DNA of 64,000 bases, taken from the NCBI GenBank assembly GCA_038503075.1, contig JBCAML010000007.1, positions 1,488,001 through 1,552,000 of the forward strand, in the 5' to 3' direction. This document shows, one piece after another, positions 35,195 through 46,600 of this stretch. This DNA is from Gyromitra esculenta (lineage: Eukaryota; Ascomycota; Pezizomycetes; Pezizales; Discinaceae). Both the position numbers and the translations under genes were made by a program. The notes beneath the pieces were generated by a model that saw only the letters and a list, made by a program, of their open reading frames with translations, ran no database searches and was not told where the DNA came from. Position 1 is the stretch's first letter. Each line of letters starts with the position of its first letter.

Positions 35195-37575
35195 ATGTCG
35201 TCAGAAGAACCCACCATGAAGCGTCCCGCAATTGCACCCGACGAAGACACCGACACAGCCATGACCTCTCCACCCATCACAAAGAAGCCTCGCCTCGATA
35301 GTAGAGACTCTAATGGCGTCGTTGGAATTAAGCCTGAGTGGGTCACTTTCTCTCTCTTAACGTCATGAGCTATTCTGACTCAATTGAACTAGGTTCCTTC
35401 TCTACAACACTCCTCGCATACTTCCCCCTGCTGCCAAAGATGACGATGACGCCGAAGCTGCTCGCCATACCGCCAATGGTGACAATGACCGTGACAATAG
35501 GCGGAAACGCGAGCGTGGGCAGAATAAAGCGCGGAAGTTCCATTTTGCGAGAGATCAGGTTAAGTTGTGTAATAGCCTCGTCACCGTCCTTAGGGAAGGA
35601 TTATTTGTGGAAACGGTGTGCGAGTTTGCAAAACTACGGGGAAATGATAATCCAGAGAGAGGCGGGCGGGGTGGTAATAAAGGGCGGGGCGGGAGGGGCG
35701 GGAGGCGTGGAGGAAGAGACAGGAACGCAGAGAGGGAAGAGGAGGTAAAGATAGAGGGCGAAGGAGTTAAGAAGGAGGTAAAAGAGGAGGGGACGGATGA
35801 AGGGAAGGAGCCCGAAGGACCCAAGCTCTGCGCGTTTTCACACACACTGCGCGACTATCTTAAAGAGAAGCGGGAGGATATCGATGGTGTCTGCCCGGTC
35901 TGGGAAAAACGAGGGTACTGTGCTAGCGGTTGGAGATGCAGGTGGCTTAAATCGCACAGCAAGGAGGAGAATGGGGAACTCATTCTCATCATTGACGAGG
36001 AGAAAAAGAAAGCCTACGAAGATGCAGCTGCCGCAGCTCGGAAGGAAAAGATTGAAAACTCGAAATTCATCCCGGGGCTCAGAGCTGATGACGAAAGGCC
36101 TCAGGAATGGGAGAAGGAAGTTCCGGTAGGTGGTTTCGACGACCCATACGGAGAAGGCATCAACAATATCCCCATGAGCGTCAAGATCAATCTGCGGAAA
36201 AATGCATTCCCGCTCACTAAGAGCGCGATTTACCAAAAGTACATCGACGAAGCTAAAGAAGAGCTCGACATCCACGGCGAAAGAGATGAGAATCGCGCAA
36301 CCTACGTCGAGGAGCCCATTCGTCCAGAAGAGAAACGAAAAATCTTCATAAGCAAAGACACCCCTCTCCTCGCCCCACTCACCACAACCGGCAATCTTCC
36401 CTTCCGCCGCCTCTGTTCCTCTCTCGGTGCCGCTCTCACATACTCCGAAATGGCTATGTCCCTCCCGCTCCTACAAGGGCACAAACCGGAATGGGCCCTC
36501 CTCAAAGCACATACCACGGAGCTCCCTCAATTCGGCGCTCAGATCTGCGCAACCAAGATCCCGATGGCCATAAAAGCAACCGAAGTTCTCACATCTCTCT
36601 TCCCATCCGCCGCATCTTCTCGTCACGGCCTCTCCCTTGTCGATCTCAACTGCGGCTGCCCAATCGACCTAGTCTACCGCCAAGGCGGTGGCTCTGCATT
36701 ATTAGAGCAGCAGGGTAAGCTGCTAAAGATGCTGGGCGGAATGAACTATGTATCCGGAGAAACGCCAATTACTGTCAAGATTCGAATGGGTTGTAAAGAC
36801 GCCCACCCAACCGCAAAGAAACTCGTACAGAAGGTCTTCGATAAAGGTTATGTCCAAGCGATCACGCTACACGGAAGGAGCAGACAGCAGCGATACACGC
36901 GGGCCGCTGACTGGGGATTTATCGCTGAAACCGCAACGCTAATCAAGGGACTTAGAGAAACCGCTGATGCGGCGGCCGATACTGCAGTTGAAAAGGAGGG
37001 CCGTGAGAAGCCGAATGTATATTTTGTTGGTAACGGCGACGTTTACTCACACTACGATTATTACGAAGGCATCGAGAAGAGTGGCGTCGATGGCGCTATG
37101 GTGGCTCGCGGGGCGCTAATTAAGCCGTGGATTTTCGAGGAAATCACTACTGGACAATATCTTGATAAGAGTGCGACTGAGAGGCTCGAATACGTCAAGG
37201 AGTATGCTCGCTACGGACTTGAGTGCTGGGGTGGGGATGAGCTCGGCATTGCGACGACAAGAAGATTCTTGCTCGAGTGGTTGAGTTTTGGGTGTAGATA
37301 TGTTCCAATTGGGATTCTGGAGAAGTTGCCGCCAAGGATTCAGGATAGACCCCCGGCTTGGAAGGGAAGGAACGAGCTTGAGACGCTGCTGGGGAGTGGG
37401 GATTATAAAGATTGGATTAAGATTTCGGAAATGTTCTTGGGGAAGTGTCCCGATGACTTTCATTTCACGCCGAAACATAAGGTATGTGGTTACTCGTTTG
37501 CGTTAAGTGAGGCGAATGATGCTGACCTTCTGGGCGTAGTCTAATGCGCATGCCGATATGGAGGCGGAGGGGTAA
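35195..37575 (+). CDS. DUS3: tRNA-dihydrouridine(47) synthase [NAD(P)+]
   Basis: Three exons, 35195-35337, 35393-37481 and 37540-37575 (introns 55 and 58 bp), giving 755 aa. The enzyme reduces uridine 47 in the variable loop of cytoplasmic tRNA using FMN and NAD(P)H. The N-terminus is disordered with a basic stretch (KKPRLDSRD). Two CCCH-type zinc fingers follow. The second is standard (C215, C224, C230, H236); the first (C107, C124, C194, H198) is split by an RGG-rich and then acidic insert of about 65 residues. The TIM-barrel Dus domain begins near PLLAPLTTTGNLPFRRLC, and the catalytic Cys lies in LNCGCPID (about C470). FMN-binding segments include KIRMG, ITLHGRS, FVGNGDV and GAMVARGAL. The conserved FTPKHKSNAHADMEAEG ending is completed only by the short third exon. 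Confidence 0.96.
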
Positions 37576-37895
37576 AAGAGTGGTGGGATCTGTTGGGTAA
37601 TTTCCCATGAAACTGGGGATGGAAGCAGGTGTATGGGAGTAAATTTAACGCGAGATTTGCCAATTGGATTGTATTACTAGCAACTGTACTATACTCTACA
37701 AAGATTCCGAAATAAAGGTGCTGGAACCTTCCCGCACGATTGCTTCAACTTAACTGGCTCATAATTTAACACACAAAATCCCGATCGATCCAAATTATTC
37801 CTATCCTACATCTAACCCAATATAATACATCAAATTCCATAATCCTACTACTACTTTTCACAAAACCTTCAATCCCTTTGCCATTGCCTCGCACT
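37576..37895. other. Intergenic, convergent 3' ends
   Basis: AT-rich 3' flanks of DUS3 (+) and the small gene on the minus strand. Nothing else is seen. Confidence 0.6.
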
Positions 37896-38163
37896 TCAGC
37901 TCTCCAGCGCCCTAACCAACTCTTTGATATCCGTGGGGTCCGTTGCACGCTCCTAGAGAGATCAATCTTAGCTCGAAGCCCATATTTATTAAGATCAAAA
38001 GTAGCAATACCGTTGCCCTGATCCAGATTTTCTCCGCCATATCAGGGCCAACTGGAAGCAACGTCGAGATCTCAAGCCAGGATTTATCCTGAAAGTGATG
38101 CAATGTGAGGATGGCGACACGAATTGAAAGCGGTATATCTTCGTAATTTTGTCTACCAGACAT
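37896..38163 (-). CDS. Small hypothetical protein (69 aa), possible helix-turn-helix
   Basis: Two exons, 38163-38011 and 37952-37896, with a 58-bp phase-0 intron. The gene is supported by clean splice sites and by a decayed tandem relative (38538-38834) that keeps the intron at the same position. The product is mostly helical in appearance, with the pattern IPLSIRVAILTLHHF, KSWLEISTLLPV and ERATDPTDIKELV. The 'SWLEI..LL' segment recalls the helix-turn-helix of Tc1-like transposases and Myb-like domains. That is inference from pattern only, and no function is claimed. Too small to carry an enzymatic domain. Confidence 0.65.
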
Positions 38164-38537
38164 GAGCGAGAATTTATGTGAAGCTTTGTATGAGATTTTT
38201 TTCCCCTCTTTCTTTCGCTATGTTGTGTAGATGTGGAGGAGTATGTAGTTCCGCCACTGTAGTTTTTGATGATGCTTTTCTACTTAGGGAATTCACGTGC
38301 TTTAATTCTAATAGTGGGTGTGTGACACTTTCATAACGTGCTGGCGAGTTATGAGGCTGGTTTTGAGATCGTGGCTTTTGGTATAGGGGCTTTTTAGTTT
38401 CGGACTGTGTTGTGCTATTTGGTAAATTCTGTCACGTCGATTCTTCAAACTCTTTGACGCGACTAGTATTCTAGGTACGTATATCCTTACTTCTATTACT
38501 TACAGAAAGTGTTTCTAGTCCGTATGCAGCATCTTTA

Positions 38538-38834
38538 TTACTCTGTTATCTCTGCTAACGCATCGAGGAGCGGCCTGCGGCTGGCGTCCGTAGGATCTTT
38601 CGCGTGTTCCTACAAAATCTAAGCAACGTGCTTTACATTCCATTCCTGGAAATTACTGGGGAAAATACCTTTGTCATCTCGTAAGCTTTCTGAGCCGTGT
38701 CAGGGTCAACCGGAAGTACTAAGGAAATCTCGTCCTGGTCTTACCCATTATGATATGCAATGTGACGATGACACCACAGATTGCGGGTGATGGGAGAGGA
38801 GGGATTTGAAGTCCAAGCATTTGAGCATACAGGT
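38538..38834 (-). pseudogene. Frameshifted tandem relative of the 69-aa gene
   Basis: On the minus strand the segment encodes LPVDPDTAQKAYEMTK, then an intron (38668-38610, GT-AG) at the same place and phase as in the neighbour, then EHAKDPTD and a stop at 38540-38538. Compare LPVGPDMAEKIWIRAT and ERATDPTD in the intact gene. Further upstream the match continues (PSPAICGVIVTLHI against PLSIRVAILTLHHF) but in another frame, with about one base missing near 38745. It therefore looks like a tandem duplicate broken by a frameshift. An unrecognised splice could restore it, so the pseudogene call is tentative. The upstream limit is approximate. Confidence 0.6.
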
Positions 38835-39954
38835 AGAATATGGTACTGTGGATTTAAAGTAGAGTTCGTGACTTGAATCTTCTTTTCCCCCCCTACGTTG
38901 TCGAGATGGTGCGGAGCCTCGATTCCGTCACCATTATTTCTTATAATAACCCTTGTTTAATTAAGTGATTGAGTATATTCTATCAAGACTACAAGTGATT
39001 AAATTTCCTCATATTGGTTGATTTCTGACCTTGTTCTTGAGGTTATCATATCTTCTGTTCGAATGTCAGTGCAGTACAATCGCCCTATAAGAATACGGTT
39101 AGTTCCGAAAATCATATTTTTATAAAAGAGTTATTCTTATATGAAAAGCAAGCCACACTCAAAATTACCCCTGTCGGGACTAGATTCGGCATTATTACAA
39201 GGCGAGTATTCTTATAGGGCGATTGTACTATATTGCTAATTCTTTAATCTTGTGCAAGCTCAATGGTGACATCATTAGAGAGTGGTCCGTTTAATAAGGT
39301 TTGGTGCCTGATCCTCTCTCGGGTCTTGCCGAGTCTCCGGACTGCGTATTTTTGAGGACACTATCCACCTATTAACTACATGTAGGGGGAAGGTTGGCAT
39401 GCGTAAGTATGGCGGTGCAAAAATAGTCAGAGGGGATGCGAAGTTCCTAGGATAGCATTTCTTTAAAACGTTGCATATTTACGGTGTAACATTGGGTTAC
39501 ATGCTTGGTCGTATTCGGGTTAACAGCGTGATCTGTTTATAAGTTTTACAGCAGCTTTCCTCTTCTCCATCGTTGTGGATAAGAAATCCCGTCTTCCAGT
39601 GTGTAAATTATCGTTCCAAATGTATGCGCAATAAGTTCTCCGATGTTTTGGGGTCATGCCTTGGAAAAGTGACGTATTTGCGTGGAACGACAATGCCAAG
39701 ACGCACATGTGGCTTTTACGCTTCGAGCTGTGCTGCGTGCGTAAACAGGGCAGTAGCAAAGCCACCTTTCCCGTCTTCCTCGAATGACTTAATATCTCCA
39801 CGTCTCCCCCTCTCTTCTTCTCATCTTGAGCTCTCTTTCCCTCCATCCTTACCAGTGATCATCTCGCTGAAAGTCTCCAATCGCCGCATTTCTCATCAAG
39901 AGCATCACCGTATCGTAGCATCAATCCACTCTTTGTTTTGGTTGAACTGAAAAT
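38835..39954. other. Intergenic with a MITE
   Basis: Holds a 149-bp TA-flanked inverted-repeat element (39077-39225) and, from about 39500, the leader region of the BAP31-like gene. Open frames at 39520-39846 (-) and 39573-39950 (+) overlap in opposite directions and match no family. Confidence 0.55.
39077..39225. mobile_element. Tc1/mariner-type MITE, 149 bp
   Basis: Perfect terminal inverted repeats CAATCGCCCTATAAGAATAC (39077-39096) and its reverse complement (39206-39225). The element is flanked on both sides by TA, the target duplication of the Tc1/mariner superfamily. Adjacent AG/CT extends the match to 24 bp in all. The centre is AT-rich with no open frame, so it is non-autonomous. 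It lies 1.1 kb upstream of the BAP31-like gene. Confidence 0.8.
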
Positions 39955-40912
39955 ATGACACTCTACTACACTCTTGTTTGTACTCCTCAGCTCCACTTTC
40001 AGTCTCCACCTAGAGACAGTATTTTCGTCTTATACCCTACGTCTTTTCATCTCACGAACTTTCAGTTCGTGGATGTGGACTCGATGTTATGGCGTTGGTG
40101 ACGAAAACGGCTATGACGTAGCGAGCACAAGGCTGACGATTTCTTAGGTGTTTTTCCTTCTCCTCGTGGAGATGGGAGTTTTCATGCTCCTTATTGTTCC
40201 TCTACCATTCACATGGCGTAAGGCCATCTTCACCTTCATATCCGAAAATCCATTTATAGCGAAGTTACAGTATGGTATGAAGGTACGTTGTACACCTCAA
40301 ACTAGTCCTCGTTCACTCGGGACTAGGTACTACACTGAAATTGGGGTATTTTTCTAACGTCATTTGAAATTAGATTACGTTCGTCTTCATCCTAATCTTG
40401 TTCATCGACTCCGTAAATCGTGTATATAGCGTTACTAGCGAACTCTCACGAAACACGAACCGTGACGGTCAACAAGCTACCGTATTGGGCCATGAAAGGA
40501 TGGAGGTTCAAGCTAGGAAGTTTTACTCGCAACGTAACATGTTAGTTGCCCATTTCTCATCTATTGATAATCCTTTACTTTCAAAGCTCGTAGGATTCTA
40601 ATTAGGACGAAATATAGGTACCTTTGTGGCTTCACGCTTTTCCTCTCTTTGATTCTTAACCGCACCTATGTCCTCATCCTAGACGTTCTGAAGCTTGAGC
40701 AAACCGTTAGGCAACTTCGCGCCGAGAGCAACGAGCGCGTCAGGGACGGCGTCGATAGCGATTTGGCCAAGAAGTTGGAAGCAAAGGAGAGGGAGTTGGC
40801 AATTATTAAGAAGCAGGCTGATGGGCTTAGTAGGGAGTATGGCGAGCTGAGCGATCGTTACACTGCTATGGAGAGGAGTGGTGGTGTAGCAACGCCGAAG
40901 AAGGATCTTTAA
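39955..40912 (+). CDS. BAP31/Yet-family endoplasmic reticulum membrane protein
   Basis: Four exons, 39955-39975, 40148-40282, 40374-40540 and 40618-40912 (introns 172, 91 and 77 bp), giving 205 aa. The first exon is only 21 nt (MTLYYTL). BAP31 and yeast Yet1/Yet3 are ER proteins with three membrane helices and a cytosolic coiled coil; they help membrane-protein export and, in yeast, inositol-linked regulation. All the marks are here: MTLYYTLVFFLLLVEMGVF, PLPFTWRK, a second helix ITFVFILILFIDSV followed by NRVY, the conserved ARKFYSQRNMYL, and a third helix FTLFLSLILNRTYVLI. A heptad-rich coiled coil then runs from about residue 140 to near the end. No KKXX ending is seen (ends KKDL, a variant with lysines at -4 and -3, which could act in ER retrieval). 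Confidence 0.93.
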
Positions 40913-41386
40913 ATCGGTGCTCGAATTGAGTGAACGAAGTGGTGGTGCGGGGCTGAAAATCATGTTTCATGTCTCTCAATCTTGGTGTTGCTTTAAAATG
41001 AAGGACGGTTGTGGAAGGTTGCGCCGGGAGGGTAATGTTTTTCCACAGATATCTGGGAGACTAAGCTTAAGAGCATTGTTTTTTTTCTTCTATTTCCTTA
41101 TATTATTGTCTAAATAAGAAATGACGGATGGTTTTTGATACGCCCTATATGCTCGATACATGTAGCTGTGATGATTTTCTACTAATCATAAACGTTTATT
41201 TTACGTCATTACGCCACATACAAAAACCCAGCGTCACTCCTCGCCCTGCATTCTCAATTCACCATCCAATTACATAACATAACCAGTGCCCAATACCAAT
41301 ATTGCTAAATGCGACTTCCATTCTCACTTTGGTAGAAAATTCTATCAATTGATACTTCTGGGCTCATAAAGATTCCCGTTTTAGTT
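40913..41386. other. Intergenic
   Basis: The 3' flank of the BAP31-like gene and the promoter of the aminotransferase gene on the same strand. AT-rich, nothing else seen. Confidence 0.6.
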
Positions 41387-42977
41387 ATGCCTCATTCCAA
41401 ACTTACCCAAGTACCTCCCACGAACATAATTGACCTCCTCCGAGGCCACCCTTCCACACAGCTTCTAGCAACCTCTGAGATTGCTGAAGCCGCCATGATA
41501 ATTCTTAATTCCCCCAATCTGCCAGTTGATAGCTACGCCGAGACACGTCATCCGTTACACTATGACCCTGACCAAGGGAATGAAATTACTCGGAAGGAAA
41601 TTGGAAAGTGGGTAAAGGAACGGTATGCATTGGAAGAGGACATTGGGCCGTAAGTCTTCTGGCATTTCAAGTGAAAATTTCAGAGAACAATGGTTGAGAA
41701 GATCAATCAATTAAAGAGAGCGGATCACTTTCACTTCGGAGCATCCTACGGCCTCATGCAAATACTTCAGCAATGCACTAGTCCAAGTACAGGTTACACG
41801 AAAAAAGCTTTCCTTGTCAGCCCAACTTACTTTCTAGCTGCAAAGGTGTTTGAAGGTCTCCAAATAACTCCCCAGCACTCCCCCGATACACTAGTAACTA
41901 ACTATATCAACCTTAGATTCCGGCTTCACCGGTAAATTGACAGCAATCCCCTCCAGCTCCACCAGCATTGATCTTGCCCTCCTCCGCCGTCACCTACAAC
42001 ACATCACTGCTACTACCCGCGACGTTCCCCTCTCTGAAGGTCTCGCCCCTATCTCCCGTGGTGAACCTAGCTTAAAACGGATTTACAAATTTATTCTTTA
42101 TTGTGTTCCCACAAATTCTAACCCAACCGGGCAAACATGGGATCTGGAGACAAGACAAGAGGTAGTCAGGATCGCGCGAGAGTGGGATATGCTGATCATC
42201 TCTGATGACGTCTACGACTTCCTCGAGAATGTTGGAGACAAGAGTTCTCGGGGTGAAGACGGGAAACTACTCCCAAGGCTCGTCAGTATCGACCGTGATA
42301 TCCTTCTCAAAGAAGGGAGGTTGAACGACGACGGAGGAAAGGAAGCAGGTGTGACCGTCAGCAATTGCTCTTTTTCGAAGCTACTAGGTCCAGGGCTGAG
42401 GTGCGGGTGGATTGAGAGTGCAACAGGCGTGTTGGTGAAAATCATGGGACAGGGGGGTGCGAGCCATAGTGTATGCCCGCAATATAACCAATCTTTTTTT
42501 CTCTCACCAGATTCCTCACGGGTGATCACTCGTCCGCTAACTAGCAATCAGGGTGGTGCGCCATCTCACTTCACATCAGCACTAATTCACCAGCTCGTCG
42601 TGACCCGCAAAATCGATACCATCATCAAGCGTCTCACTAACACGTATACAAACCGTTGCGCGGCAATCAAACGAGCGGTCAATGCATATCTCCCTGATTG
42701 TACTGTTATCTGTGGTGGAAATGGCGGGTTTTTTATGTGGGTTGGGCTGCCACCAGATTATGATGCGAGGGAGATCGTGAAAATGGCTCTCAAGGAAGGC
42801 GTTATAGTGATGAATGGGGATATGAGTGAGTGTCCTGGGGACGGAAATAAGTTAGGGTGGGGGAAGAGATGGGTTAGGATATCTGTGAGTTGGTGTGATG
42901 AAGAAACAGCAGTAGAAGGTGTAAGAAGGTTGGGCGTAGCGGTGGGGAGATGGGAGAAGAAGGCAGAGAGTTACTAG
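41387..42977 (+). CDS. PLP-dependent aminotransferase, class I/II (fold type I)
   Basis: Four exons: 41387-41649, 41719-41855, 41917-42470 and 42552-42977; 459 aa. The first intron was taken as 69 bp because the nearer acceptor would make it only 36 bp. Aminotransferase marks are LRGHPST at the start, GASYGLMQIL (phosphate-binding loop), VPTNSNPTGQ, IISDDVYDFL (Asp about 230 to the PLP ring nitrogen) and SNCSFSKLLGPGLRCGW with the Schiff-base Lys near 288. The sequence type resembles fungal enzymes grouped with aromatic or 2-aminoadipate aminotransferases; the substrate is not determinable here. The third intron is 81 bp, in frame and without a stop, so an unspliced form would add 27 residues. 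It was called because removing it joins GQGGASHS to GGAPSHF, a conserved run. No targeting signal is seen. Confidence 0.88.
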
Positions 42978-43687
42978 AGAACTTATCATAAGTAGTTGGT
43001 TATTCATGACCTAAGTAAATAAAATAAGATGTTACAGTAAGTGTGGCCTCGCATACTAGTCCACCAAAAGAGAGGCCGTCTCTAAAATAAACAGGTCCTA
43101 AAAATTTATGTTTGTTATGTAAATATCAAGAAAGCAGATAAGCCTGGGGAGGTTCGAACAAATTTAGATTAAAGCGTTATCAGTTCCTAATCAAGCAAAA
43201 TGTGATGGCCTTTCGTGATCGCGTTGATTTCAACTCACATTCACTCACTCATGACCCTGTCACACGCACCACGCCTAAGTACGTACTCACAGAAAGTACG
43301 TTAATCACAATTCAATGTCAATACCAGAAATATTTTAAAAGGTAAAGGGTATCGTTTAAATTGCCCAGATTCAAGCAAAGCAGATCTAACTACAATTCCA
43401 TCGCACTCATCTAAAGCGTAAATCAAAATACCGTAATCAAATCATGGCTTCTCTATGAACCAAAACGGAAAAAGAGAAAAGAGAAGTAGAAGAAAATCAG
43501 GACCAACTATATGTCTATAGCAAGAATTAAAAGCAAAAAATTAAATAAAGACCTGCCAGTCCAAAAATGTCATAGCCCAAACCGCAAGCCCAAAACCGAA
43601 CCAAAGGAAATAGAAACCCGTATACCGACACCCACGACCAACCGACCCAAACGCAAGCCAAAAAAATATCACCATTAGTCACATCCT
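42978..43687. other. Intergenic between convergent genes
   Basis: The 3' flanks of the aminotransferase gene (+) and NMA111 (-). AT-rich; an open frame at 43527-43784 (-) overlaps the NMA111 end and is hydrophobic by chance. No gene is called. Confidence 0.6.
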
Positions 43688-46600
43688 CTAAACGCTCCCT
43701 TGTACAAACTCCATACCAGACACCCGCTCCTGCACCCATTTCCTCACACCTCCTTCCTCTCTCTTCCATGACAGCACAGGCCAAAACCTCTCGTCAACCT
43801 TGACGCTCACCACACTCGTGATGCCCTTGCGGTTGACCTGCTTGATACGGATGTATTCGCCAGTCTTCCATTGCTTGGACCTAACGACATCAACGAGGTC
43901 GTCGATACCGCCGATAGGCACGCCATCAACTTCAAGAATCCAGTGTGTGGGTCTAATGTTATCCAGCGCTGGTGATCCATAGGATACACCACCGACATAG
44001 CAGCCAGGAGTAGTTAGTGGGATTAATGGGGATGGGTTCTTGGAGTCGACTTGTTCCAGCACGGCAGCATGGGTGGAATGAACGATAGCACCGAAGAACT
44101 GAACCACATGTGTCCCTGTGGTGGGGTACGCACGAGTCGTGGGCACAGTCAGGGTAATTTCTGACCTACCACGGAGGACGACCATTTCCACAGAGTCCTT
44201 GTGTTCGAAGTCGAGCTCGGCAAGCTGGGAAACACGGTGGATGGGCTTTCCGTCGATCTCGAGAACAATATCGGCGATCTTGGGTGCTTTCTCTTCATCC
44301 TCAGCCGGGGTCGGCGATGGTCGGAGTCGTGATTCAACGATGAGAGGCCGAGGAACACCGCGGATCTTCTTGGCCTCCTTGACGTAGGCATCGAAGCGCT
44401 TTTGAGACAAGCCCATGGTAGAAACAGTGGCGAGTGGCATATCAGAGAACTCGATTCCCAGATCACGGCGGGGAGGTTCGATCAGACCCTGACCGTTTTC
44501 CGCGTTGATACGGGCAACGACCGGGAGGACATAGCGTCTGATATCAAGACCCTGAGTCCAGTAGGAATCATCACCAGACTTGTTCTGCGAGGAAACGGCC
44601 ATGTAGTAGGCTGCGACCTTCAAGTTCCTCTTCTCCTCGTCCGAAGCAGTCTTGGAAGGCTTGCGAACGATAACACCACCCCAACACCCAGAAGACTCGG
44701 AAACGTTGATGTTTTCGATGTTAATCATCCTGTGACGCGGAGGGTTGCATTGCCAAGTATTGAAGTTGACGCCAATGGAAGCAATCGAGGTCTCTTTTTG
44801 GACTAGAAGTTGGTCGCTACTCAAGCCGACAACCTTCACCTCGTCGCGGACCTTAAGAGGCTTCTCATCCCAATCCGGTACGCTTACGTTTTTGGGGAGA
44901 AGGCTGCTGTCGAAGGTGACAAGTGCAAATTGACCCATGTAGACGACGCGACCAGGAAGGTTCTTGTTGGATACAGTGAGTCGGATATCCAACATCTCCG
45001 TTGGAACCGACGAGCGATCGAAGAGCACAAGCGGGATTGGAGAGAGGGAAACGATCATTCCGACGCCAGAATAATTTGAGGCGGAGGTGTGGCCGTATAT
45101 GGAGTAAGGGAGGCGGCAAACGACGTTGACGAGGGCAGACTTAAGCTTGTCAAGACCGACATCTTCTGGGTCCTCCTCTTCGTCCTCTTCAGTGACTGCC
45201 GTCTCCTCTTCTTCCTTCTTAGCTTCCTCGATCTTTTTCGGTGGTGCTGGTTCGAGTTCACGTCTGATCCAGGTTCCTGCAACATCGTCGCGCTCGAACA
45301 AGGCCCCAAGGAAGAAATGGCGGTCAATGTCAACCATTAACATCTGATCTTCGTTTCTACCCATGGATCTGGTCATGAAAGGAACACGTTCGTAATCAGG
45401 AATACTCTTGAACACTTCGATGAATTGATCAAGGTTCTTTGTTGGCCTTCCGGCAACATGAGTGATAAGGAAATCTCGACTCCATGAAGACCACAGAAGG
45501 AATCCAGAGGCTGTCAAAAGTTAGTTTATACTTCAAATGCAGAAAAAGAGACAAGGTCACAAACCTGCACAAAAGACACCAGTCCCCAATTGCACATTGT
45601 GGCTCCTTCCCACTTGATAGCTCAGGTCGTGAATCACCGCGCCTCCAATTTCCAAAAATCGGTTAGGAGTGATTGAATGTAAATCCTGAACTGTGCAGAC
45701 AACCTGCAATTTACCCCTGGGCCCTGACTTGCCCTCTTTTCCAGACCTAAAAATGTCCAAAATAATATCTTTTCCAACATGGTCATCAATGATACTCCAG
45801 AGACCGATAAAGTTCGTGATGTACTGCCCATTGCATGTGAACAGAATATCACCTGGCTCTAACCCGGGCACCCTAATAACACCAGCTTGAATATCCTCTT
45901 TCGACCTAACAGGCTTCTTGTCCGAACTCGCAGGCCCACCCTTGAGAACACGGACAACACTGAGTAATCCAGTTGCACTGGTATTCCTGACTCTGCATTC
46001 CTCTTCAACCTCTTCCCTCAAACCAAGTCTTCGTAATTCATCGTAGCTGGTGTGAAGGAACTCGGTCTGAAGCGTACCACGACTTACTTTCTCTCCTCTC
46101 TTAATTTTTTCGACCGCGCGAACGACTCGGTCTAGAGGGAGATAAAAGGAGCTTTGCGAGGAATTGCTTCCACCAGCGTTCAAGGCGATAGCTTGACCAT
46201 GAATGTTCAAAACCGGTGAGCCAGATGATCCGCCAGATGTCCCTGAGGCGGCTTGCATGTAAAACGTGTTAAAATCGTTGTACGAGTCAACGCCATAGCT
46301 TGGCGCATGCCTGTCCAACCTGGCAAGGGTGGAACCAAGAATCGATAACTTCTCGCCAGCATCGTTACCAACGACCTTAATATCCTCACCAACTCTAGCA
46401 AGATCCGGTCGGAGTTCGATTTCCTCGACGTTGATGTGCTTAAGCTTCGCCGGATCGTATCGGAACACACCAAAATCGTGGATGGGGTCGCGGTAAACCG
46501 GGTAACAAGGGATTTCCTCGTAGTTAACGAAGACAGCGACAGAAGTGATCGGCGCAGGCGAAACAACGTGCCGATTTGAAAGGATCAATCCGTGTTTTTT

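Noticed and set aside
41650..41685. A 36-bp first intron in the aminotransferase
   Set aside because: Below the usual minimum for fungal introns. The next in-phase acceptor gives 69 bp and a better join (IGP-ADHFHFGAS).
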